From Halosimplex carlsbadense 2-9-1 (lineage in GTDB: Archaea; Halobacteriota; Halobacteria; Halobacteriales; Haloarculaceae): DNA of 36,345 bases. The notes under the pieces are model-generated. The model did not search any database and had not been told where the DNA came from. It saw only the letters and a list, made by a program, of their open reading frames with translations. The stretch covers positions 72,900-109,244 of the forward strand of contig NZ_AOIU01000005.1 of NCBI RefSeq assembly GCF_000337455.1. The letters run 5' to 3'. Below, one piece after another: positions 14,947 to 23,387 of this stretch (its first letter is position 1; each line of letters opens with the position of its first letter). Made by a program: the position numbers and the translations under genes.

Positions 14947-17900
14947 ATGGGTTCGAAGGCTTTCGCAGCGTTTGCCACGCTTCTGATCGTGTTGAGTCCG
15001 GTCGCGACGACCGCGCAAGCATCCAGTTTGTCGCCGTCGGCAACTGTCGATTCGGGCAGTGTGGACGGCCAAGCACAGGCGGGTGTCGTCCAGTCGGTGG
15101 GTGACCGGCTGAGCCAGGCGCTGACGGGACTGACCGACGGACTCGTCGACGGGGCCGATCGGTCGGCGAGAGATATCGACCTCACGGTCGAGTCGGTGAG
15201 TCTGAATCCGTCGAATCCGGACGCGGGCGAAGTGACCGACATCTGCGCCACGATCTACAACGACGGGTCCGAGACGGCGGAGTCCGTGGAACTGCTGGGC
15301 TACGTCGACGGCCAGCACGTCGCGACGTTCGTGACCCAGACCGTCGGTCCCGGTGAGTCCGAGCCCGCGGCGTGTACGGGCCACCACGAGTTCGAGCCGG
15401 GAACGCACACGGTGACGGTGGAGGTCGACCCCGACGACCACAAGGCGGAGACCGACGAGCGGAACAACGAGCGGTCGATGTCGGTGTCCGTCGAGGGGAG
15501 CTACGGGTCCGTTCGCGGGCAGGTCCTCGGAGAGGACGGGCGGCCCGTCGCGGGCGCACGAGTGTACTTTTCCCACCCCGAGATCGGCGGCACCCGAACC
15601 GACGACAACGGGGAGTACGCCTTCTCGGAGGTGCCGACCGGCGAGTACGACGTGGAGATCCAGGCGGGCTGTGAGTACGACGGCGATACCAGACCCGTCA
15701 GCGTCACCGAGGGCGATACGGCGGTCGCGGACTTCAGGTTGAACAGGGTCACGTACGACATCCGGCTCGACTCCGAGCCGGTCGACGCGTACCTCTCCGG
15801 CGGCGGCACGTTCGGCTGTCTCGAGGAGACGACTATCGAAGCCCCCGAGACCGTCGACGGCTACGAGTTCCAGGAGTGGCAGGCCGACGGTGAGACGTTC
15901 AGCACGGACGCCGTCGAGACGATCACCGTCAACACCGACCGCGACCTCACCGCGGTCTACGCGGAGCCCGGCGAGCCCGACCTCGAACTCGCGGATCTGG
16001 AGGTCTCGCCGTCGAACCCTGACGAGGGCGAGTCGACCACCATCACGGCAGCGGTCGCAAACACCGGTGAGTCGCGCGCAAACGGTGCTGATCTGGAGGT
16101 CACCGCCGGCAGCAACGTCCTCCGACACGACGGCATCTATCTCGACCCCGGCGACCGGGTCACCGTCGAGTTCGACTGGCGCGCCGAGGAGGGCACCGAC
16201 GCCGTCGAGGCCGAGATCGACTACAACGACCGGATCGAGGAGGAAGACGAGACCAACAATCGGGCGTTCGAGTCCGTCTCCGTCGCGAACCGGAAGCCGA
16301 ACCTCGTCGTCACGGACGTCCGTCCGAACCCCTCGTCACCCGAGGACGGCGACCGGGTGGAGTTCGACGTTCGGATCGAGAACGTCGGTGAGGCCGGCGC
16401 CGAGGACTTCGGCGTCCGGTTGGACGTCGGCGACGAGACGTTCAGTCAGACGAACCTCGATCTCGGCGCCGGCGACGGGCGGACGGTCTCGCTCGGCTCG
16501 TGGGGCGCGACGCCGGGCGTCGACAGCGCGAGCGCCGAGGTCGACTTCCGCGACGGCGTCGACGAGCGCGACGAGTCCGACAACACGGCGACCGTCGACT
16601 TCTCGGTGGCCGACCCACAGCCGAACCTGCGGGTGACCGACGTCGAGTGGCGACCCACCGAGCCCAGCGCCGACGAACCCGTCGAGTTCCGGGCCACCGT
16701 CCGCAACACCGGCGATGCGTCCGTCGGAGACGCCCGGGTCCGGATCGCCGCCGACGGGAGCGCCGTCGACTTCCCCGCCACGGTGAACGTCGGCGCCGGC
16801 GACGCCGTCCGGACCGGCTGGATGGGCGGCGAATCGTTCGACTCCGGGTCCCACGACATCGTCGCCGTCGCCGACCCCGACGACCGGATCGACGAGACCA
16901 GCGAGAGCGACAACCGACACGCCGAGACGCTCTCGATCGACGCGACCGCGGGGAGCGTCTCCGGTCGCATGACCGACGACGACGGCGAGGCCATCGCCGG
17001 CGCGCGGGTGTATCTGGACCCGCGGACCGAGACCCGGACGGACTCGCAGGGGCGGTACTCGTTCTCCGGCGTCGACGCCGGCGAGTACGAACTGGAGGTC
17101 GTCGCGGGCTCGTGCTACGACAACCCCACGAGGACGATCACCGTCGACGGCGGCGACACCGTGACCGAGGACTTCCGGCTGGATTCGCAGTCCTACACCG
17201 TTCGGCTGGACGCCGAACCGGTCGACGTCGACGCCCGTGGGGAGGGCGTCTACGACTGCGGCAGCGAGGTCGATATCACTGTCCCCCGGACGAGCGGTGG
17301 CTACGAGTTCAGCCACTGGGAGACCCGCGACGGCGAGCGCGTCCGCGAGACGGCCAGTTTCGCGCTGAGTTACCTGACCGACGATCACGACCTCGTCGCC
17401 CAGTACAAGCGGGACGGGGAGCCGGACCTGGCGGTCACCGACATCACGTGGCGACCCACCGAGCCGACCGAGGGCGATCCGGTCACCTACACCGTCGAGA
17501 TCGCCAATCACGGCGATGCCCGTGCGACCGGGTTCGACCTCGAACTGTTCGTCGAAAACGACCTGCTCAGACAGCCGGACGTCGACCTTGGGCCGGGCGA
17601 GTCGGTGGCCGTCGAATTCAGCTCCTGGGAGGCCGTCGCGGGGACCTACGAGGCCGACGCGACGGTCGACGCCAGCGACACCGTCGACGAATCGAACGAG
17701 GGCAACAACGAACGCGCGGAGACGGTCCGAGTCGCCGAACCGGCCGAGTACGCGGTCGACCTCGATTCGGAACCGATCGCGGTCCCGCTCGACGGGGGCG
17801 GCACGTACACCGAGGGCGAGGACGCATTTCTCTCCGCGCCCGAACAGCGCGACGGCTACGAGTTCAGTCACTGGGAGAGCCGCGACGGCGCCCGGGTAAG

Positions 17901-20900
17901 CACCGAGCCGACGTACGAACTGGAGGGCATCGACGGCGACTACCGCCTCACCGCGGTGTACGAGCGGACCGGCCGACCCGACCTGGTGGTCGAGGCGGTC
18001 GAAGTCCGGCCCGCAGACCCGACGGGCGACGACCCCGTCGAGATCCGTTACACTGTCGCCAACGACGGGACCGTCGCCGCCGCCGAGAGCCGGGCGGTCC
18101 TCTCCGTCGACGGCGACGGCAGAGACGCCACGACCGTCCGAGAACTGGAACCGGGCGAAATGACGACCACCGACTGGATCGACGTCGGAACGCTCGGGAC
18201 CGGCGACCACGAGGTCGCCGTCGAGACCGACGTGACCGACGAGGTCGACGAGCGCGACGAGTCAGACAACCGACGGACCGAGCGGGTCGTCGTCTCGGAA
18301 GCCGTCGGGCAGATCGAGGGCACGGTCACCGACGCCGAGGGAGAACCGATCGAGGGCGCCGAGGTGACGCTGGGCGGTGAGACGACCGTCCGAACGAACT
18401 GGAACGGCGAATACGCGTTCACCGAAGTCGCCGTCGGTGACCGGACGCTGGAGGTCACCGCCGACGGCTACGAGTCGACGACGCGACGGGTCACGGTCGT
18501 CGCCGGCGACACCGCGACCGAGGAGATCAGCCTCGGGGCGGTGACCTACACCGTCCGCCTCGACGCCGAGCCGGTCTCGGTCCGCCTCGACGGAGCCGGC
18601 CAGTACGAAGCGGGCGAGGACGTTTCGGTCTCGGCCCCGCTGACCCTCGACGGCTACCGGTTCGAAGGCTGGTACACCGCCGACGGCGACTTCTACGCCG
18701 ACGAGCGCGAACTCGCTATCGAGGACATCGACCGCAGTTACGACCTGGTCGCACGCTACGGCGAGCGCGAGCGGCCGAATCTGGTCGTCTCCGAGGTCGA
18801 CGTGCCGAGCGACCTCCGGGAGGGCGACAGCGTCACCCTCGCAGTCGAAGTCGCCAACACCGGCGACCGCGACGCCGAGCGGACCGATCTCGAACTCGCG
18901 GTCGGCGAGGAGACGTTCCGTGAGACGGTCGAACTCGCGGGCGACGGTTCGGAGACCTACACGTTCGAGTGGACGGCGACAGCCGACACTCGGACGGTGA
19001 GTGCGGCGGTCGACCCCGAAGACGAAATCGACGAATCCGACGAAACGGACAACCGCGCCACACGCCCGGTCGAGGTGTCCCAGCCGACGGCCACGCCCGT
19101 CGAGGGCGGAACCGTCGTCGTCACCGTCGACGAGGAAGACCTGTCGCGAGCAGACGACTTCACCGCGCGGGTCTGGGTCGACAACGAAGCCCGCGAGAAG
19201 CGGGTCGGCGCCGACGGGCGAACGACCTTCGAGGGAGTTCCCGCGGGCGAGCACTTCCTGGGCGTCGAGTCCACGGACGGCGCGTTCGACCAGCGCTTCC
19301 GGCGCGAAGTCGACGCCGGCGCCGAGACCACCGTCGACGTCGACGTACCCGACCTGCTACGAGTTGAGGGCCAGGTCCAGGCGAATGGCGGCGAGTCGGT
19401 CGAGGGCGTCGTCGTCGAGATCGACGGGCGGACCGCGACCACCGGCAGTGACGGGATGTACTCGTTCGACCGGTTCCAGCCCGACCACTACGTGGCGACC
19501 GTCTACGAGAGCGACGCGCGGGAGACGATACTCTGGAAACACGAGATCGCGTTCGAGCGCGACGACACCGACCGGCACATCGTGCTCCCCCAGACCGAGT
19601 CGGAGCTGGAGAGTCAGGACTACGTCACGGCCGGCGTCGACTCGATCCCCGAGGAGCTGGTCACCGGGCTCCTCCTCGGGAACACGGGCGTCAAGTACAA
19701 CTTCCCGGGAGCGCACACCGAAGGGTACGCGTTTACCAGCGGGTTCAAATACGGCGTCGCCGGGAAGCTGGTCGAGGAGGGCGAGTCACTGGCCGACCTC
19801 CTCGAAGTCGACCCGATGCAGACGGTCGACGCGCTGGTGCGGCTGGGCAACGCGTTCCTCGACGAACCGATCGGGACCGGCGCCGAACTCGGCGAGGCGA
19901 CCGTCGAGGGCGTCAAGAAGGACGCCTGGAGCGTTCCTGCCGGAGACCGCCGCTCGATGAACCCCTACGACGAGCCGAAGCTGGAGCGGTGGTTCCAGAA
20001 CGGCTACGACTCGGGCTACCGCAGTATGGCGATCTCCCTGTACGTCGTCCCCGTCTCGAAGCTCGCCAAGGGCTCGAAGGTCTCGAAGGGACTGACGAAG
20101 CTCGACCTGAACAAGTTCACCAAGAGCCTGAGCAAGGTCAGCCCGAACGTTCGCGGGAAGATCAAAGGGAAGATCCGAGCGTACTCCGGGAAGTCGGACG
20201 TCGATGTCAGTACGTATCTTTCCGAGACTGGTGATAGCGGCGGGAAATTGCTCGATCAGGTCGACGAGCAGACAGGTACAGAGATCCTTCGGAAGTACGA
20301 AAACAGCGATTTAGACCCGGATATCATCCGGCAGTACGGGAACGGCGATGTCGATTCAGAGACGATGGTCGCGGCCATCCGGGAGATCGACGGTCTGGAT
20401 GACCCGTACAAACAGGATGCGACGGAGCTAATCGAAAAGACCGACGATGCCGGGCTAAAACTCATCGATGAGCTCGGCGATTCCAACGATGGTGCACTCC
20501 GGAACGTCCTCGAACTCGACGCCGATGTCGGTACGTATCTCTCCGAGACAGGAGACAGTGGCAGGAAAGTAATCGAGCGATTAGACGAGGACACCGGAGC
20601 CGAAGTCATCCGGAAGTACAACAGTGGACAGCTGGATGATACCGATACTGAGCGGTTAGGCTCCCTCCTCGAAGGCGGATTGAAGCAACAGCAGGTCCGG
20701 CGGTTGCTCGACTTCTCGTTCGACGGATCCGGACAACTCCGGAAGAATGTGCTACGCCACGGTGACGAAGTCGGGGCACGGCGCGTCGACGGGTACATTG
20801 ACGATATCAGCACCGCACGCTCCCACGACAGGATCGAAAACGCCGATGGACTGACCGACGAAGCGGCAGAAGAGGGCGCCAGTGCCTCTCAGATCCGTGG

Positions 20901-21309
20901 ACAGGCCGGCGAAGCCAAACGAGCGATCCATCACGCGGAGAGGGGAGACAATGTAGTCGTCGAACCGGGCAGGAACGATCACTACGACCTGCTGGTGAGC
21001 CGAGACAGCGGCACAGAATATGTGGAGATCAAAACTCGAAGTATTGACGGCGATATCGATTACAACTACGTGAGTGACAAGTTGAGCGAGATGAAACGGA
21101 AACAACGCAACGCTAGGTCCGATTCGGACTTCGATCTCGCAGACACCGAACAGGTGTTGGAGATCAATACCGGATCCGCTGCCGCAGATCTCGAAACTGC
21201 GAAGGATGCTGCGAAACAAGCGATGAACGACCGGGCAAATGTCGCGGCCGATACGATCCGCCTCGTGGCCGATGACGGGACCACGGTCGTAGTCTCATCC
21301 AGTTCATGA
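14947..21309 (+). CDS. Giant secreted polymorphic-toxin-like protein with C-terminal PD-(D/E)XK nuclease-like domain
   Basis: 2120 residues. A Sec signal peptide (hydrophobic FAAFATLLIVLSPVATTAQA) starts at ATG 14947; in-frame codons upstream do not look coding. The stalk has about seven CARDB-like domains (about 76-183, 344-448, 450-556, 558-664, 825-934, 1012-1118, 1277-1380). It also has carboxypeptidase-regulatory-like domains (about 187-265, 669-750, 1121-1197, 1471-1552) and InlB-like GYxFxxW modules (270-341, 750-822, 935-1008, 1200-1272). Then comes a helical pre-toxin region (1557-1735) and two related YLSETGDSG units near 1754 and 1860. The tip contains GQAGEAKRA (Glu1989), YDLLV (Asp2014) and VEIKTR (Glu2027, Lys2029), the spacing of a PD-(D/E)XK nuclease. 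The architecture matches predicted archaeal polymorphic toxins. Its stop overlaps the next start by 4 bases. The DNase/RNase target is unknown. Confidence 0.85.
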   Translation: MGSKAFAAFATLLIVLSPVATTAQASSLSPSATVDSGSVDGQAQAGVVQSVGDRLSQALTGLTDGLVDGADRSARDIDLTVESVSLNPSNPDAGEVTDICATIYNDGSETAESVELLGYVDGQHVATFVTQTVGPGESEPAACTGHHEFEPGTHTVTVEVDPDDHKAETDERNNERSMSVSVEGSYGSVRGQVLGEDGRPVAGARVYFSHPEIGGTRTDDNGEYAFSEVPTGEYDVEIQAGCEYDGDTRPVSVTEGDTAVADFRLNRVTYDIRLDSEPVDAYLSGGGTFGCLEETTIEAPETVDGYEFQEWQADGETFSTDAVETITVNTDRDLTAVYAEPGEPDLELADLEVSPSNPDEGESTTITAAVANTGESRANGADLEVTAGSNVLRHDGIYLDPGDRVTVEFDWRAEEGTDAVEAEIDYNDRIEEEDETNNRAFESVSVANRKPNLVVTDVRPNPSSPEDGDRVEFDVRIENVGEAGAEDFGVRLDVGDETFSQTNLDLGAGDGRTVSLGSWGATPGVDSASAEVDFRDGVDERDESDNTATVDFSVADPQPNLRVTDVEWRPTEPSADEPVEFRATVRNTGDASVGDARVRIAADGSAVDFPATVNVGAGDAVRTGWMGGESFDSGSHDIVAVADPDDRIDETSESDNRHAETLSIDATAGSVSGRMTDDDGEAIAGARVYLDPRTETRTDSQGRYSFSGVDAGEYELEVVAGSCYDNPTRTITVDGGDTVTEDFRLDSQSYTVRLDAEPVDVDARGEGVYDCGSEVDITVPRTSGGYEFSHWETRDGERVRETASFALSYLTDDHDLVAQYKRDGEPDLAVTDITWRPTEPTEGDPVTYTVEIANHGDARATGFDLELFVENDLLRQPDVDLGPGESVAVEFSSWEAVAGTYEADATVDASDTVDESNEGNNERAETVRVAEPAEYAVDLDSEPIAVPLDGGGTYTEGEDAFLSAPEQRDGYEFSHWESRDGARVSTEPTYELEGIDGDYRLTAVYERTGRPDLVVEAVEVRPADPTGDDPVEIRYTVANDGTVAAAESRAVLSVDGDGRDATTVRELEPGEMTTTDWIDVGTLGTGDHEVAVETDVTDEVDERDESDNRRTERVVVSEAVGQIEGTVTDAEGEPIEGAEVTLGGETTVRTNWNGEYAFTEVAVGDRTLEVTADGYESTTRRVTVVAGDTATEEISLGAVTYTVRLDAEPVSVRLDGAGQYEAGEDVSVSAPLTLDGYRFEGWYTADGDFYADERELAIEDIDRSYDLVARYGERERPNLVVSEVDVPSDLREGDSVTLAVEVANTGDRDAERTDLELAVGEETFRETVELAGDGSETYTFEWTATADTRTVSAAVDPEDEIDESDETDNRATRPVEVSQPTATPVEGGTVVVTVDEEDLSRADDFTARVWVDNEAREKRVGADGRTTFEGVPAGEHFLGVESTDGAFDQRFRREVDAGAETTVDVDVPDLLRVEGQVQANGGESVEGVVVEIDGRTATTGSDGMYSFDRFQPDHYVATVYESDARETILWKHEIAFERDDTDRHIVLPQTESELESQDYVTAGVDSIPEELVTGLLLGNTGVKYNFPGAHTEGYAFTSGFKYGVAGKLVEEGESLADLLEVDPMQTVDALVRLGNAFLDEPIGTGAELGEATVEGVKKDAWSVPAGDRRSMNPYDEPKLERWFQNGYDSGYRSMAISLYVVPVSKLAKGSKVSKGLTKLDLNKFTKSLSKVSPNVRGKIKGKIRAYSGKSDVDVSTYLSETGDSGGKLLDQVDEQTGTEILRKYENSDLDPDIIRQYGNGDVDSETMVAAIREIDGLDDPYKQDATELIEKTDDAGLKLIDELGDSNDGALRNVLELDADVGTYLSETGDSGRKVIERLDEDTGAEVIRKYNSGQLDDTDTERLGSLLEGGLKQQQVRRLLDFSFDGSGQLRKNVLRHGDEVGARRVDGYIDDISTARSHDRIENADGLTDEAAEEGASASQIRGQAGEAKRAIHHAERGDNVVVEPGRNDHYDLLVSRDSGTEYVEIKTRSIDGDIDYNYVSDKLSEMKRKQRNARSDSDFDLADTEQVLEINTGSAAADLETAKDAAKQAMNDRANVAADTIRLVADDGTTVVVSSSS

Positions 21310-22049
21310 CCCATCCTGGCACCTGTCACGTCCCGATCTCCACAGATCCAGGTGTGAGCTGGACGTTCGTGGTGTCGCTAGATATTACGAGTTACGGTGC
21401 GCAGGTCGACGTGATGAGTGATTTCTGTGAACGGGTTTTTCGTTCGTTCGCCGGTTTTCTGACCCCCATCGAGATGTCGTACCAGGTCCGGCGATACACT
21501 GAACAACAGAATCCGATCAATGGGGCGGCGACGTGTGAGTCGGTTGCCCGGACGAGTGAAACGCTCCGGGACGATACCGGCCTCTCGAGCGCCGATTTCG
21601 CGGACTCGCTCGACCGAGTCGAGTTCCCGGGCGAGTGGATACCGCGGATCTCTTTCGACGATCACCGGATACTGGTTCAACTGGACTGTGGCGAGCGGCT
21701 CATCGATCGCGGCGATTGCCGACAGTACAAGCACGGGAAGCCGGCAGACCTCGATGCGACGTGGGCGCCCCTCGATGTTGAACTGGTCTGCAATCGAAAT
21801 CGCCAGTACGACTCCATCGACTCCGAGTACGTCGTGCAGGTCTCGGTGAGTCTCTCGAGTGACCTCTGGCTTGAGCGGACGGAGATCGGTGAAGCGAATC
21901 GCGACTACCTGGCCGCGTTTCTCGAACGGATTGAGGATGCCGTACGAGCGGAGCACGTAGAACGGGACGTGTATCGAACGGCGAACTTCTGGGTCGATTT
22001 CGGTATTGGCGACCGTGCCGACGAATTCGATCCGAGTACGCTCTACTAG
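21306..22049 (+). CDS. Candidate immunity protein for the upstream toxin
   Basis: A 247-residue soluble protein with no family I recognise. Its ATG overlaps the toxin stop codon (ATGA at 21306-21309), the arrangement expected for a toxin followed by its cognate immunity gene. A later in-frame ATG at 21414 (MSDFCERVFRSF) is a possible alternative start. Visible segments include RFxxFL-like helix CERVFRSFAGFLTPIEMSY, RILVQLDCGERLIDRGDC, strand YVVQVSVSLSSDLWLE and helix RDYLAAFLERIEDAV. It has Cys and Trp at higher than usual frequency and uses more GAT, GAA and CGA codons than flanking genes, like the toxin tip. There is no signal peptide, consistent with cytoplasmic neutralisation of an incoming nuclease. 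Function is inferred from position only. Confidence 0.65.
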   Translation: MTHPGTCHVPISTDPGVSWTFVVSLDITSYGAQVDVMSDFCERVFRSFAGFLTPIEMSYQVRRYTEQQNPINGAATCESVARTSETLRDDTGLSSADFADSLDRVEFPGEWIPRISFDDHRILVQLDCGERLIDRGDCRQYKHGKPADLDATWAPLDVELVCNRNRQYDSIDSEYVVQVSVSLSSDLWLERTEIGEANRDYLAAFLERIEDAVRAEHVERDVYRTANFWVDFGIGDRADEFDPSTLY

Positions 22050-22401
22050 CGAGCGCCGAACGTATCTGGAAGACCGGCACAGCTGTTCGGACGACGATCA
22101 GATGTCCCCTGCGTGAAGACAGATTCGTCGGTGGATTGGCGGCCAAAATACTGGATTCGGGGACTACGCTACCAGCGAATCGATGTAGTCTTCTCTGCGT
22201 AACCGAGGCAAACATCGAACTCTCTGGCCAGCTGTCGGAGTCGTGCTTGGGAAATCACGAGAGGTCATCCGGGAGTAACAACTCGGCGTTCTTTCGTAAC
22301 TGGTGCCAGAGTGTGACCATCGATTTTCTATTCTATGGATTCGCACGTCGGCGTGGATGTGGCAAGCGGATCCTGGATCGTTCTTGGAGAGCAGTCGGTC
22401 C
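22050..22401. other. Low-GC gap downstream of the toxin-immunity pair
   Basis: About 350 bases of lower GC than the window average. On the plus strand nothing looks coding. On the minus strand two short protein-like frames (22255-22320 and 22169-22258) are listed as a pseudogene. No inverted terminal repeats or tRNA were found. Confidence 0.5.
22169..22320 (-). pseudogene. Two adjoining short frames, probable gene remnant
   Basis: ATG 22320 opens a 21-residue frame (MVTLWHQLRKNAELLLPDDLS) ending at TGA 22255-22257. A GTG at 22256-22258 overlaps that stop and opens a 29-residue frame containing ISQARLRQLAREFDV and LGYAEKTTSIRW. Both look like alpha-helical protein and would join into one reading of about 50 residues with a single frameshift. 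This suggests a decayed gene, perhaps an orphan immunity, toxin or transposase fragment. I do not recognise the family. An authentic overlapping pair of microproteins is less likely. Confidence 0.3.
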
Positions 22402-23103
22402 CTATTCGCCAGAACGGACATCCACCGCCATCTCGGCGAACAGTTCCTGCGTGAAGCCCGGGTGACGGCGGCTCGTGCCGGCCGTCACGGTGTAGTAGAC
22501 CAGATTCTCGTCCTGTCCGAAGACGGCGACGTTCCGGAGGTCGTCCTCGGTCGTGAACGTCGTCTGCCAGCCCTCGAAGCCCGCAACGTCGACGCGGGAG
22601 GTGTTCGCCCCGTCGAACGACCCGAGGTGGTCCTGTAGCGCCGATTCGGCCGCTGACGACGACTCGTAGATGATCGCGACCGAGACGAGCGCGACCGGCT
22701 GTTCGCCGACCCGGCTCCGGTTCTCGAGGACGAACGTCCGCCTGTTCTGCTTGCGGATCTGCTGGGTCCGGAGTGCCGTGTCGTCGCCCGACGCGATCTG
22801 TGTCGACCCACCAGTGAAATTGTAGTCCATGCTGAGGTCCGAGAGCCTGATCGCGATCTCGCCGGTGTCCGTCTCTTCGACCGTGTACAGCCCTGACTCG
22901 GGACCGGCGTCGGTCCCACCGGCGGTCGGCCCGTCCCCGCCGGTCGGCCCGTTCCCGCTGTTCGGTCCCCCCTCTGCGACCGTCGCAGACGGCGGCGCCT
23001 CCGTAGCAGTACTCTGATCCGACTCGAACACGCCCTGAATCCCGTTACACCCCGCCGTCGCGGTCAGCGCCACGACGAGAACGCATGCGACCACCCGTTT
23101 CAT
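22402..23103 (-). CDS. Lipoprotein of unknown function
   Basis: A 233-residue secreted lipoprotein. The N-terminus has Lys-Arg, a hydrophobic stretch and a lipobox TAGC with Cys19 as the lipid-anchored residue. A Gly/Pro/Ser/Thr-rich low-complexity linker covers about residues 27-70. A globular domain from about 72 follows: LYTVEETDTGEIAIRLSDL, RTFVLENRSRVGEQPVALVS, a hydrophobic strand, then GFEGWQTTFTTEDDLRNVAVF and NLVYYTVTAGTS. Several N-x-S/T sequons could be glycosylated. Proteins of this shape are common in haloarchaea and unassigned. A TATA-like ATTTATTGC (23132-23140, minus strand) lies about 30 bases upstream of ATG 23103. It lies between the toxin locus and the truncated duplicate, so it may belong to the inserted block. 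Confidence 0.8.
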   Translation of the reverse strand: MKRVVACVLVVALTATAGCNGIQGVFESDQSTATEAPPSATVAEGGPNSGNGPTGGDGPTAGGTDAGPESGLYTVEETDTGEIAIRLSDLSMDYNFTGGSTQIASGDDTALRTQQIRKQNRRTFVLENRSRVGEQPVALVSVAIIYESSSAAESALQDHLGSFDGANTSRVDVAGFEGWQTTFTTEDDLRNVAVFGQDENLVYYTVTAGTSRRHPGFTQELFAEMAVDVRSGE

Positions 23104-23121
23104 ACCCGTTTCTCTGTCAGG

Positions 23122-23256
23122 TCAGCATCCGCAATAAATCTGTACAACCGGCGAACGAGGGCCGTCCAGCGCGGACTCGACGACACGCACGCCAAGCGGG
23201 CACACCTCGTGGACGGGGTCCGCTGGAGTCGAGCGGTCGGCGTCGTGGGTTACCAT
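23122..23256 (-). pseudogene. Truncated paralogue of the gene at 14160-14603
   Basis: A 44-codon frame from ATG 23256. Its first part (MVTHDADRSTPADPVHE, then PLGVRVVES) is clearly related to the N-terminus of the 14160-14603 protein (MVDHDADPSTAEETVHE, then PLDVRVVEF). Similarity fades after residue 27 and the frame stops at 23122, so about 100 residues of the full gene are missing. The 5' flank is also duplicated. It is most likely a non-functional fragment left by duplication or by insertion of the intervening 8.5 kb. Confidence 0.75.
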
Positions 23257-23299
23257 GGCGGGCCTCGGCGTCCGTCGGCGCCAGCGGGCGAGCGCCGCG
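23175..23299 (-). repeat. Direct repeat, copy B
   Basis: Partner of 14522-14646, in the same orientation at a constant offset of 8653 bases. The segment 23264-23299 is identical to 14611-14646, including the CGGCGC / GCGCCG inverted repeat. The coding part has diverged to about 78 percent identity. Confidence 0.9.
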
Positions 23300-23387
23300 A
23301 TCCGGCGTGCGACCGCGGTCCCGCTCGTCACCACCGTGCCACGGATGGTGACAGTATAGTTATGGATGCTGGCGGCGTAGGTGCCGC

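Noticed and set aside
16336..18210. Long minus frame opposite the toxin stalk
   Set aside because: Shadow of the CARDB repeats; repeat periodicity belongs to the plus-strand protein.
15505..19640. Possible CRISPR or tandem DNA repeat in the toxin stalk
   Set aside because: The repetition is at protein-domain level (about 80-110 residues per unit) with divergent DNA; no short direct repeats with spacers.
22136..22465. Plus-strand 109-codon ORF in the low-GC gap
   Set aside because: Composition is not protein-like, and it runs into the lipoprotein gene on the other strand.
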